Part shown: one piece after another, positions 53,769 through 62,078 of the stretch
How the letters are laid out: each line of letters opens with the position of its first letter
Numbering within the stretch: position 1 is the first letter of the stretch
Assembly (NCBI GenBank): GCA_966211765.1
Contig: CBIHOV010000001.1
Span: 310,001 to 374,000 of the forward strand
From: Paraflavitalea sp966211765
GTDB lineage: Bacteria > Bacteroidota > Bacteroidia > Chitinophagales > Chitinophagaceae
Reading direction: 5' to 3'
Length of the DNA: 64,000 nucleotides
Made by a program: the position numbers and the translations under genes
The notes under the pieces: model-generated
What the model saw: only the letters and a program-made list of their open reading frames with translations
Databases searched by the model: none
What the model was told of the DNA's origin: nothing

Positions 53769-53801
53769 AAAAAAAATCCTCCTGCGATTGCGCAGGAGGA
53801 T
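53769..53801 (-). terminator. Terminator of the second T9SS gene
   Basis: ATCCTCCTGCG (53776-53786) pairs with CGCAGGAGGAT (53791-53801); on the minus strand it is followed by a run of T. Confidence 0.85.
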
Positions 53802-53823
53802 CTTCGTGTATTGTTGAAGGTGT

Positions 53824-56220
53824 TTATTGCTTAATAAACCGGAAGGTGCTGGTCTTTTCGCCGGATTGCAGGTAGCCTGTAACCTGGTAAGTACCGGCAG
53901 GGAGGGTAGCCAGGTTGATCCAGATCTCCTGGTTGCCTGTTATAAGGGCATGAACCTGTTGTTTGATGCTGCGGCCATATATATCCGTCACCACCAGCTG
54001 CAGACTCACCTTTTCAGATGAGCTGATATTGAGGAGTGCCCGGTTGGTGACCAGGGTAGGCATCATGGAAGTGATCACTACGCCTTTGGTGCCATTCATA
54101 ATAGCTACGATCTTGGTAAGCTCGCCCGATCCGTCGATGTCTATCATACGTAACCTGTAATAAACAGTTCCGCTGGGTAGCGCATTGTCGATAAAGTCGT
54201 AGGTGAGCTTTTTATCAAGACCTGTTATCGTACCGATCTGGGTGAAATTGGCGCCGGTGGTAGACCGGAGAATTTCAAACCGTTGCGGTGTGCTGTTGTC
54301 GGTGATGGTCCAGCTGAGTTTTGCTGATCCACCGTCTTTACGTGCCGTAAAGCTGGTAAGATAGATGGGCAGGGAAGAGGAGGAGGTAAAGGCAAATGTA
54401 AAAGGACTAAAGCTGGTGAGTACCATCGATTCCACACTGCCCGTTGTAGAATTGCCGGGGTACAGTTTGGTACCCCTTGCATCGGTCCAGATACCTCCGG
54501 TATAATGTGCTACTACCAGTGTGTCGGTAGCACTGGCGCCTGGTACAGCGCCCGACAGGGTGAGGCGCACTACGGCATCACTACCCGATACACGGCCAAT
54601 ATCCCAGTATTGCTGGTTGGAAACACCCGTAAGCGGGGCCTGTACGGCAAGACTGGAATAAGCTGCACCGAAGTATTCGGCTGTATATTCAGATGCGGCA
54701 GTGGTGGTAGGCTGTACTTCACATTCTCTGAGTACGCCACCTTTACCGGTAGGGAATTTGTAATACTGGCTGGCAGCAGTAGCCCTGCTTACAGGTCCAT
54801 TGATATAACCACTATTGGAAGGCCCGTTCACTACCAGCAGATCGCTGATATCGGGATTCTTAATGGTCAATACATTCGTGGAACTAGTGGTAAGGTTGCC
54901 TTTACCGGCCGTGTTCCAGCTGATCTTGCCTACTGCCAGGGGAGTAAGCAGGGTGGCGCCGGCTGCATTGTTGAGACGCAATACTACCTGGTTGGTACTA
55001 TTATTAATGCTACCGGTAGAGGAAGAAATATTCTGGTTGGAGGTGCCGTTCAGTTCAAGTACAAAGAGCTCGGCCGCTGTACTTACTGTGGTATTCAAGC
55101 AACCAAAAGTGCCTCCTGATTGATTGAAGTTGCCTTTTACCCGAAGTATGGTAGGCTGTGTAACGGTTCCTATATTGCTACGCAGGTTGAAAGTGCCGCC
55201 TGTTTGAATATAGTTGCCATTTATCTGCAAATTATAGTTGTAGCCCAGGTTGGTACCACCCAGGGTGATAAAACAATTAGGGCCAATTTCCACGTTGCCG
55301 AGAACGGTATAGTTAACAGGCGTACCGCTAAAGCTGGTACCGATCAGCATGTTGGCATTATTGGTATTGATGACCTGTAGGTTTCCATTGATCTGCAGGT
55401 TATTGGGGAGTATAAAGTTGGTAGAACCCGATAAAACCCCGGGGCAGTCGATCACCAGGTTGCCGATCCCCTGGCCGATGGGGGGGAAGCCCACAAGGGG
55501 GCCGGCAAATACGATACCGGTTACCAATATGGTTGAATTGGCGTGCCAGGTGGCTCTTGGTACAATACCAGCGCTTCGTGCTACCCAATATTTGGAACCA
55601 TTCTCAAAATACATGTATGCCGGAACGGAACAATCAAAATGGGTATGGTCATTTGACAGCTTGATCGTACCATTCACTCTTACCAGGTTGGTAAAAGTAG
55701 TGGCGGAGGGAAACTGTGCATAGGCGATGCCCGCAGTTAATGGGACTGGGGTGGTAACATTGGGTACTCCAAAAAAGCTCCAGGTGCCATTGATCAGTCC
55801 CTGGGCATTATTGGCAAAGCGGGTAACGAATTCGGTACCGGCAGCAGAGCAGCTGTCTTCGAGGGTGCTGCCGAGGTCGACCTGTAATGCCGGAGCGGCT
55901 ACATTGGAACTTGACAGGGTGATAACACTGCCAACCGCAGGTGTATAAAGCCGCGTAGTAGCATTATTGGTCACAGTTAGTGAGTTGAGGGCAATGGCCG
56001 TCAGGTCTACATTTACTACCGCGGTCTTATCAAAAATAACATCAAAGGTAGAGCCATTGGGTACATCAGAGCCGGGGCTGCCATTGGAGCTGGCGGACCA
56101 ATTGGTTGGATCATTCCAATTATCTCCGGCGGGAAGACCGATCCAATATCTTGTTTGAGCGTTTGTGGAAATAGCACAGCAAAGGCATACTGTTAGTAGC
56201 AGGTAGAGGTGCTTCATCAT
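53824..56220 (-). CDS. Secreted beta-helix-like T9SS protein (copy 2)
   Basis: 798 residues. Signal peptide (MKHLYLLLTVCLCCAISTNAQ), opening motif RYWIGLPAGDNWNDPTNWS, then strand repeats of beta-helix type with the phrases LQINGNLQVINTNNANMLIG, LQINGNYIQTGGTFNLRS and VKGNFNQSGGTFGCLN. A region with FPTGKGGVLRECEVQPT parallels FPVGKGNMQRWLSLTHV in copy 1. It ends with the LSWTITDNSTPQRFEILRS linker and a sorting domain (YGRSIKQQVHALITGNQ ... TSTFRFIKQ). It is a surface protein, probably adhesive. The 95-base gap to copy 1 contains its own terminator, so the two are transcribed separately. Confidence 0.85.
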   Translation of the reverse strand: MMKHLYLLLTVCLCCAISTNAQTRYWIGLPAGDNWNDPTNWSASSNGSPGSDVPNGSTFDVIFDKTAVVNVDLTAIALNSLTVTNNATTRLYTPAVGSVITLSSSNVAAPALQVDLGSTLEDSCSAAGTEFVTRFANNAQGLINGTWSFFGVPNVTTPVPLTAGIAYAQFPSATTFTNLVRVNGTIKLSNDHTHFDCSVPAYMYFENGSKYWVARSAGIVPRATWHANSTILVTGIVFAGPLVGFPPIGQGIGNLVIDCPGVLSGSTNFILPNNLQINGNLQVINTNNANMLIGTSFSGTPVNYTVLGNVEIGPNCFITLGGTNLGYNYNLQINGNYIQTGGTFNLRSNIGTVTQPTILRVKGNFNQSGGTFGCLNTTVSTAAELFVLELNGTSNQNISSSTGSINNSTNQVVLRLNNAAGATLLTPLAVGKISWNTAGKGNLTTSSTNVLTIKNPDISDLLVVNGPSNSGYINGPVSRATAASQYYKFPTGKGGVLRECEVQPTTTAASEYTAEYFGAAYSSLAVQAPLTGVSNQQYWDIGRVSGSDAVVRLTLSGAVPGASATDTLVVAHYTGGIWTDARGTKLYPGNSTTGSVESMVLTSFSPFTFAFTSSSSLPIYLTSFTARKDGGSAKLSWTITDNSTPQRFEILRSTTGANFTQIGTITGLDKKLTYDFIDNALPSGTVYYRLRMIDIDGSGELTKIVAIMNGTKGVVITSMMPTLVTNRALLNISSSEKVSLQLVVTDIYGRSIKQQVHALITGNQEIWINLATLPAGTYQVTGYLQSGEKTSTFRFIKQ

Positions 56221-56430
56221 TGAATTAGTTTTAACAGGCGTTGAATAATGTTACCAGGAAATGGTACACACAGGAAATGGATTCCAGAGGTTTAGTGGGC
56301 ACTTAGGTGATTTGGAGAAACAATATAGTCAATAATTTAAAATATTGAGCAACTTCTTAGAGTTTTGGTTATCAGATCATTAATAATGAAATATGTCCGG
56401 GGGACACATAATAACCGGGGTTATATCAAT

Positions 56431-56457
56431 AAAAAAAGCCTCTCGGAAGGAGAGGCC
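56431..56457 (-). terminator. Terminator of the small lipoprotein gene
   Basis: GCCTCTC-pairing hairpin (GCCTCTCGGAAGGAGAGGC); on the minus strand it ends in seven T residues. Confidence 0.8.
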
Positions 56458-56495
56458 AGCTTCGTGCAAATAGGTTAAGTATTTGGCCGGGGCTA

Positions 56496-56690
56496 CTATT
56501 TCTTGGTAGTGTCTACTGCAGGCTTAGTAGTATCAGCAGCATGAGCTGTTGTGTCTACAGGAGCAGGAACAGTAGTGTCAGCTGCAGGAGCGGTAGCAGT
56601 AGTATCAGATTTTGCTTCTTCTGCAGTACCACCGTCGCTACAAGCAGTTAAAGATGCGGCGATAGCTAAAATTGCGAAAAACTTTTTCAT
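56496..56690 (-). CDS. Small low-complexity lipoprotein
   Basis: 64 residues. Lipoprotein signal with the lipobox SLTAC, then a tail made of A, T, P, D and K with the repeat DTT (ADTTVPAPVDTTAHAADTTKPAVDTTKK). It is anchored to a membrane and unstructured. A well-spaced promoter and a terminator show that it is a real single gene. Function is unknown; such proteins may be abundant envelope spacers. Confidence 0.85.
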   Translation of the reverse strand: MKKFFAILAIAASLTACSDGGTAEEAKSDTTATAPAADTTVPAPVDTTAHAADTTKPAVDTTKK

Positions 56691-56725
56691 TTGGAATTGC
56701 TTTTTGAGTTTGATTGAGATGGGCG

Positions 56726-56756
56726 CAAAAGTAATACCTTTTTGCTATTATGCAAA
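56726..56756 (-). promoter_or_regulatory. Promoter of the small lipoprotein gene
   Basis: On the minus strand TTTG (56756-56753), 19-base spacer and TACTTTTG (56733-56726): consensus spacing and sequence. The start codon is 36 bases on. Confidence 0.75.
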
Positions 56757-56816
56757 TATTTTGGTAACAGCCACTAAAGTTTTGATTTACTTCATGTTAG
56801 CGGACCCTGGATTGCC

Positions 56817-58166
56817 TTATTTCTTACGGAAGAACAGGCGTACGGGCACCCCCTTGAAATTGAAATGCTGCCTTAGTTGGTTCTCCAGGTAGTTCTTATA
56901 CGGTTGTTTTACCTCATCCGGATAATTACAGAAGAATGCAAAAGAAGGAACATGCGTAGGTAACTGCGTTACAAATTTGATCTTAATAGAGTTTCCACGT
57001 ACCACCGGAGGATGGTAAGATTCGATGGCTTTCAGCATTACCTCATTCAGTTGTGAGGTAGATATTCTGCGTGATTTGCTGTCAAATACATCCAGAGCCA
57101 ATTCAATCGCCTTGTGGATGCGGAGTTTGTCTTTGGCAGACACAAAAAGAATGGGCACATCATTGAAGGGAGCAAGGCGCTTTTTCAATTGCTCTTCATA
57201 ATCCCTGGCCGTATTGGTCACTTTCTCCATCAGGTCCCACTTGTTCACCAATATAACGATGCCTTTTCCTTTACGCACCAGGAGGCTGAAGATATTCAGG
57301 TCTTGTGCAGTAATGCCCTTTTCGGCATCCAGGATCAGCATACAAACATCGGCTTCATCCATGGCTTTGATAGCCCTGATGACAGAATAGAACTCCAGGT
57401 CTTCGTGTACTTTGGTCTTACGACGGATACCCGCCGTATCGATCAGTACAAATTCCTTCTGGAAAAGATTATAGTGTGTATGAATGGTATCGCGTGTGGT
57501 GCCGGCAATCTCGCTTACAATGGTGCGTTCCTGACCGATCAGGGCGTTCAGCAAGGAAGATTTGCCCACATTGGGTTGTCCGATGATGGCAAATTTGGGT
57601 ATGGCCGGAGGGGCAGGCGCCGGCTCGGCGTCATCGCCCATATAGTCTTCCGATTCTGTAGCAGGCTCATCGGGTATCAGGGCCGTAATGGCATCCAGGA
57701 TCTCTCCGCTGCCGCTGCCGCTCATAGAGGAAATAAAGAAAACATTGTCAAACCCCATACCGTAGAACTCGGTTGCTTCCAGCATACGGTCGGGATTGTC
57801 TACCTTATTAACAGCCAGAAATACCGGTTTGGAAGTACGGCGCAATACATCGGCCATCGATTCATCGAGGTCGGTAATGCCGGTGGCGGCATCACCCATA
57901 AATATCAGCGCATTGGCTTCTTCCAAAGCGATCATTACCTGCTTGCGGATCTCTTTCTCAAAGATATCTTCACTCTGCGCTACAAAACCGCCTGTATCAA
58001 TTACGTTAAATGATTTACCATTCCAGTCAGCCACACCATACTGACGGTCGCGGGTTACGCCACTTACATCATCTACAATTGCTTTGCGTTGTTCCAGCAA
58101 GCGATTAAAAAATGTACTCTTCCCTACATTGGGTCTTCCTACTATTGCTACCGTAAAACCAGCCAT
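56817..58166 (-). CDS. der: Ribosome biogenesis GTPase Der
   Basis: 449 residues with two GTPase domains in tandem: GRPNVGKS (10-17) with NKVD, and GQPNVGKS (about 198-205) with NKWD, then the C-terminal KH-like domain (VVRGNSIKIKFVTQLPTHVPSFAFFCNYPDE). It is essential for assembly of the 50S subunit. A charged linker between the domains (ATESEDYMGDDAEPAPAPPA) is somewhat longer than usual. It is 17 bases downstream of era, in the same operon. Confidence 0.96.
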   Translation of the reverse strand: MAGFTVAIVGRPNVGKSTFFNRLLEQRKAIVDDVSGVTRDRQYGVADWNGKSFNVIDTGGFVAQSEDIFEKEIRKQVMIALEEANALIFMGDAATGITDLDESMADVLRRTSKPVFLAVNKVDNPDRMLEATEFYGMGFDNVFFISSMSGSGSGEILDAITALIPDEPATESEDYMGDDAEPAPAPPAIPKFAIIGQPNVGKSSLLNALIGQERTIVSEIAGTTRDTIHTHYNLFQKEFVLIDTAGIRRKTKVHEDLEFYSVIRAIKAMDEADVCMLILDAEKGITAQDLNIFSLLVRKGKGIVILVNKWDLMEKVTNTARDYEEQLKKRLAPFNDVPILFVSAKDKLRIHKAIELALDVFDSKSRRISTSQLNEVMLKAIESYHPPVVRGNSIKIKFVTQLPTHVPSFAFFCNYPDEVKQPYKNYLENQLRQHFNFKGVPVRLFFRKK

Positions 58167-58183
58167 ATCTGCTACTTAATTTT

Positions 58184-59053
58184 TTAATGATAACCGTATT
58201 CTTTCAACATGAAATCGTTGTCTCTCCATTTGGGCTTCACCTTCACGAATAATTCCAGGAACACTTTCTGTCCTATAAACTTCTCAATATCCTTCCGCGC
58301 ATCTGTTCCCAGTTGTTTGATCATCTTACCACCTTCGCCCAGCAGGATCGCTTTTTGTGATTCACGCTGCACAATGATATCGGCTACGATTTTTACCAGG
58401 GTCGTTTTCTCTTTGAATTCCCGCACAATAACGGTGGTATGGTAGGGTATTTCGTCTTTGAACAGGTAGAATATTTTCTCCCGGATCATTTCGCCTACAA
58501 AGAACCTTGTGGGCAGGTCTGTCATCTCATCTTCTGCAAAGAAGGGTTCCCCTTCCGGCATGTATTTAATGATGGTTTGTAACAGTTCATTTACCTGCAA
58601 TCCTTTGAGGGCAGAAAGGCCCACTACTTCTTTAGCATAGGGTTTGGACCTGAAGAAATTGAAGACTGCTTCCTTTTGGTTGGCATCCACCGTATCCAGT
58701 TTGTTGATCGCCAAAATAACAGGCGCCTTCACACGGATGGATTCAAACAGCGCATTCACTTCTGCCAGGCTCTCCCTTACATCCACCAGGAAAACCGCTA
58801 CATCCGTATCTTCCTTGGCCTGCTGTACAGCATGCATCATTTTTTCCTGCAGCTTGTACGTAGGTTCAATGATACCGGGTGTATCCGAAAAGATGATCTG
58901 GTATTCGGGTGTGGTTACAATGCCTTTGATCCGGTGACGCGTCGTTTGCACTTTAGGAGATACAATAGCAAGCTTCTCACCCATTAAGGCGTTCAACAAC
59001 GTGCTTTTGCCCGCATTGGGGCGTCCAAATATGCTTACAAACCCAGATTTCAT
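58184..59053 (-). CDS. era: GTPase Era
   Basis: 289 residues. GTPase motifs GRPNAGKS (10-17), DTPG (in IIFSDTPGI) and NKLD, followed by a KH domain with the conserved GGKMIKQLGTDARKDIEKFIGQKVFLELFVKVKPKWRD. It binds the 3' end of 16S rRNA in 30S maturation. Its ATG lies only nine bases past a -7 element, so the mRNA has almost no leader. Confidence 0.96.
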   Translation of the reverse strand: MKSGFVSIFGRPNAGKSTLLNALMGEKLAIVSPKVQTTRHRIKGIVTTPEYQIIFSDTPGIIEPTYKLQEKMMHAVQQAKEDTDVAVFLVDVRESLAEVNALFESIRVKAPVILAINKLDTVDANQKEAVFNFFRSKPYAKEVVGLSALKGLQVNELLQTIIKYMPEGEPFFAEDEMTDLPTRFFVGEMIREKIFYLFKDEIPYHTTVIVREFKEKTTLVKIVADIIVQRESQKAILLGEGGKMIKQLGTDARKDIEKFIGQKVFLELFVKVKPKWRDNDFMLKEYGYH

Positions 59054-59061
59054 AAAGAATG

Positions 59062-59069
59062 CAAAGGTA
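59062..59069 (-). promoter_or_regulatory. -7 element directly ahead of era
   Basis: TACCTTTG on the minus strand, nine bases from the ATG of era. Transcription would start about two to five bases before the ATG, so the era mRNA could be nearly leaderless. Confidence 0.45.
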
Positions 59070-59127
59070 ATGAAAGGTTGGCGGTAGAAGGAGAGTAAAT
59101 ATGTGTCCTGCCGTTGTATCCGGCCAA

Positions 59128-59160
59128 ATAAAAAAGGGATCAGCGTTTTGCTAATCCCTT
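59128..59160 (-). terminator. Terminator of the initiator tRNA gene
   Basis: On the minus strand AAGGGAT-TAGCAAAACGCTG-ATCCCTT followed by TTTTT, 14 bases past the tRNA end. Confidence 0.8.
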
Positions 59161-59173
59161 GATCTTTCTTTAG

Positions 59174-59245
<72 letters not shown>

Positions 59246-59325
59246 ATGTGGATTGCAAATGTACGCTTTTTCAGTTTACCGCCAAATATTGATTTACTTT
59301 TTTTACAAATCGTATTTTCAGGGTT

Positions 59326-60168
59326 ATGAATAAGATATCTGGTATTATAGCCATCCTTGCACTGATGGCCTGCGCTGCCAAAACCAAACAACAGGAGGAT
59401 AAATTATATTCCCGCCACCTGCAACGCAGTGTGGAATTAACCATTATCAATACGCCGCTGCCGGATGATAAATCGCGTCTCAACCTCCTGTTGCTGAACG
59501 ATGGCCAGGAAGTGGCCAAGCTCCGTTTGCAGGAAATTATAGACAGCCTGTACAAGGCCAAAGCTATCGAACCGCTGGTAGTGGTAGCCATCCATGCCGG
59601 CGACCGGATGCAGGAATACGGTGTGGCCGACAAACCGGATTATGAAGCCCGCGGCAGCCGGGCCGGGTATTATGATGCCTTTGTGAACAATGAACTCTAT
59701 CCTTTTATTAAAAAGAAAACCGGGGTGCGGAAATTCAATACCGTAGCCATAGCCGGCGCTTCCCTGGGTGCCTTATCAGCCTTTGATATTGGCTGGAACC
59801 ATGCCGATAAGATCAATAAGATAGGGGTGTTCTCCGGTTCTTTCTGGTGGCGCGACAAGAATACAAGCGATAGTTCCTATTCCGACGACAATAACCGGAT
59901 CATGATCGCCAAATTGAAAGCATCGCGCAAAAAGCCCCAACAGCAATACTGGTTTTATGCGGGTGGGGCAGAAGAAAACTCCGACAGGGACAAAGACGGG
60001 ATCATTGATGTAGTAGATGATACAAAAGATATAATAGCCCTGGTGCAAAAGAAAGTGACGGCTCCGGGCGCTATTGTTTATAAAGAGGTAGCGGGTGCGA
60101 AACATGATTGGCCCTACTGGAGCGCTGTACTTCCTGGGTTTTTGGTATGGGCTTTTGGTAAGCATTAA
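59326..60168 (+). CDS. Esterase D-type alpha/beta hydrolase, putative lipoprotein
   Basis: 280 residues. The N-terminus (NKISGIIAILALMACAAK) ends in a lipobox-like LMAC, so it may be lipid-anchored. The hydrolase core has the nucleophile elbow GASLGALSA (about 150), after a strand (VAIAGAS), and a likely acid and histidine near the end (DKDGIIDVVDD; KHDWPYWSAVLPGFLVWAF). It matches the PF00756 esterase family (feruloyl, siderophore or mycolyl esterases). The substrate is unknown. It follows the tRNA on the opposite strand. Confidence 0.82.
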   Translation: MNKISGIIAILALMACAAKTKQQEDKLYSRHLQRSVELTIINTPLPDDKSRLNLLLLNDGQEVAKLRLQEIIDSLYKAKAIEPLVVVAIHAGDRMQEYGVADKPDYEARGSRAGYYDAFVNNELYPFIKKKTGVRKFNTVAIAGASLGALSAFDIGWNHADKINKIGVFSGSFWWRDKNTSDSSYSDDNNRIMIAKLKASRKKPQQQYWFYAGGAEENSDRDKDGIIDVVDDTKDIIALVQKKVTAPGAIVYKEVAGAKHDWPYWSAVLPGFLVWAFGKH

Positions 60169-60196
60169 AAAAGCGTTAGGTAAAAACCCAACGCTT
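60166..60196 (-). terminator. Terminator of the DUF2807 genes
   Basis: On the minus strand AAGCGTT-GGGTTTTTACCT-AACGCTT followed by TTTTTT; the T run overlaps the stop codon of the convergent esterase gene. Confidence 0.75.
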
Positions 60197-60248
60197 ATGT
60201 ACCCTATATATGTGAAAATTGAAAAGAAATAATGAAGGATCGGTTTGG

Positions 60249-60959
60249 TTATCCTCTCTTCGACACGCTGCTGGCGCCGCTGGTCCTAAGGTCGCGGATA
60301 ACACCATCTCCTTTATAATGTACGCCGCTGGCGCCGGAAGCGCGGGCGTTCAATTCTTTGTTCACTGTTACCTTGATGTCTGAAGCGCCACTGGCATCTA
60401 CATTACAATTGTCGGCCTGTAGGTCGAAACCTTTAAAATCACTGGCGCCATTGGCATCAACCCGCAGTTGGGTCACTTTACCCTGTACTACTGCATCAGA
60501 AGCGCCGCTCAGGTTTATATCCAGCACATTGGCTTCAATAGTGCCTTTGAAATCACTGGCGCCTCCCATGGAAATAACCAGTTCATTGGCTTTGAGGGTG
60601 CCGCTTATGATCACATCACTGGCGCCGGTGGCAGTCAATTTGTCCAGGGTTTTAAAAGAAACATACACTTTCAGTTTCTTGTTGCCTTTCCACCACTTCA
60701 TATCATCGTCATAGGTGATCTTCAATACGCCATCTTCCACTACTGCTTTAATGCGGTCCCTGAATTCAGGTTTGGCAGCGCTTACAGCCAGTGCTTCTTC
60801 ATCCGACTGCGACAAGTAGAGGTCTATCGCATTGTTGACCTTAATGGCATGGAAACTGCCGATGGTACGGGCCTGGGCATTATCATCATTGATCACCTGC
60901 TTTTGCGCCATCAGTGCTACAGGCAGTATCATCAGTAAAAACAATCCTATCTTTTTCAT
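60249..60959 (-). CDS. DUF2807 (GIN domain) exported protein 1
   Basis: 236 residues. Signal peptide (MKKIGLFLLMILPVALMAQ), then a DUF2807 head-GIN beta-helix with regular strands: GSFHAIKVNNAIDLYLSQS, LDKLTATGASDVIISGTLK, LVISMGGASDFKGTIEA, LDINLSGASDAVVQGKV, and LRVDANGASDFKGFDLQ, spaced about 18-20 residues. The repeated GASD turns are conspicuous. Bacteroidota have many such secreted proteins of unknown role. Directly downstream of a paralogue (60996). Confidence 0.87.
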   Translation of the reverse strand: MKKIGLFLLMILPVALMAQKQVINDDNAQARTIGSFHAIKVNNAIDLYLSQSDEEALAVSAAKPEFRDRIKAVVEDGVLKITYDDDMKWWKGNKKLKVYVSFKTLDKLTATGASDVIISGTLKANELVISMGGASDFKGTIEANVLDINLSGASDAVVQGKVTQLRVDANGASDFKGFDLQADNCNVDASGASDIKVTVNKELNARASGASGVHYKGDGVIRDLRTSGASSVSKRG

Positions 60960-60995
60960 GGGTTGTTGCTTTGCTTAGCGTTTATAAGTTACAAG

Positions 60996-61718
60996 TTACC
61001 CTTTTTTCACAGAGCCGCCACTGCTGGTTTTAACATTGCGGATCACTCCACTGCCTTTATAGGAAATATAGCCACCGCTGCTGGCTTCGGCATTCATTTC
61101 TTTGTTGATGGTGAGCTGTACACCGGCGCCGCTGCTTACATCTACATCGCCATTGTTGGCTGTCAGGTCATATCCATGGAATATACTGCCGCTGCTGCCA
61201 TCTACATTAAGGGTGCCGGCGGTTCCTGAAATAGAAACAACCGATCCACTGCTCTGGTCTACTGTAAGGCTGTTGAAATCCACGGCTCCTTTGAAAACGG
61301 CGCCACTGGAAACATCCAGGTCCAGTTTACTTCCTTTAAGACCGCCTTCTACACTTACGCTGGCGCCGGAATTAATATCCAGTCCATCAATGTTTTCTAT
61401 CGATACATAAGCTACCGGATTTTTACCCTTGGTGCCGCCGCCATTCTTCCAGAACTTCAGCGTTTCTTGTTCATAATAGATCTTCAAAACACCATTTTCT
61501 ACCCGGGCGATGATCTTGTCGCGATACTCTTCTTTGGAAGCACTTACGGCTACTGCTTCCGTGCCCTGGCTTAAATATACTTTGATACCGGTAGATACTT
61601 TAATGGCATGAAACCCCGAAACCTTTCTTACCTGTGCCATGGGGTCATTCACTTGTTTCTGTGCGAGCAGCACCAGGGAGAAAAGGAGGCTTATACTGAA
61701 CAATCCGATCTTTTTCAT
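60996..61718 (-). CDS. DUF2807 (GIN domain) exported protein 2
   Basis: 240 residues from ATG 61718 (MKKIGLFSISLLFSLVLLAQ), the start that gives a proper signal peptide; the open frame reaches 61781. The same beta-helix as the next gene, with GASVSVEGGL, SSGAVFKGAV, SSGSVVSISG, SSGSIFHGYD and SSGAGVQLTI turns in place of GASD. The two genes are 36 bases apart and share the signal peptide, so they are a tandem duplicate that diverged in the turns. Role unknown. Confidence 0.87.
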   Translation of the reverse strand: MKKIGLFSISLLFSLVLLAQKQVNDPMAQVRKVSGFHAIKVSTGIKVYLSQGTEAVAVSASKEEYRDKIIARVENGVLKIYYEQETLKFWKNGGGTKGKNPVAYVSIENIDGLDINSGASVSVEGGLKGSKLDLDVSSGAVFKGAVDFNSLTVDQSSGSVVSISGTAGTLNVDGSSGSIFHGYDLTANNGDVDVSSGAGVQLTINKEMNAEASSGGYISYKGSGVIRNVKTSSGGSVKKG

Positions 61719-61861
61719 AATTAGCATTTTAGAAATAGACTGAGTATTTTTTTGAATGTTGCACTGGCTTTGGCGGCCCAATGAAACTGCGTTTTGTATA
61801 AAGGTGTGACGGCCAGGGACGAAAGAATGTTACAAATCTTTTAAAAAAGTTTTTTTGCCTG

Positions 61862-61869
61862 TATCTTTG
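61862..61869 (+). promoter_or_regulatory. -7 element of the TPP-controlled receptor gene
   Basis: TATCTTTG, a perfect TAnnTTTG, 32 bases before the riboswitch. A short hairpin CTCTTT-GGCC-AAAGAG (61874-61889) with a run of six T follows at once, near the expected start of the transcript. Confidence 0.6.
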
Positions 61870-61900
61870 CGAACTCTTTGGCCAAAGAGGTTTTTTCAGA

Positions 61901-61995
61901 TTCCCGGGGTGCTTTTTCTGTTTTCCCTTCAGCAGGGCGGAAAAGGCTGAGATTATACCCGTTGAACCTGACCAGGGTAATGCCTGCGCAGGGAA
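61901..61995 (+). promoter_or_regulatory. TPP riboswitch (THI element)
   Basis: All conserved blocks are present: P1 arms TTCCC (61901-61905) and GGGAA (61991-61995), GGGGTGCT, GCTGAGA at about 61946-61952, ACCCGTTGAACCTGA at 61957-61971, GGGTAATGCC and TGCGCAGGGAA. It binds thiamine pyrophosphate and lowers expression of the gene 84 bases downstream when thiamine is plentiful. Confidence 0.95.
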
Positions 61996-62078
61996 GGTAG
62001 GTCTTCATCTATTGTCTACACTTCGCTTTCGCAGCATTTTCTCTTAAATCATTTTTTCAACTTAAAATCTTTACGAAG

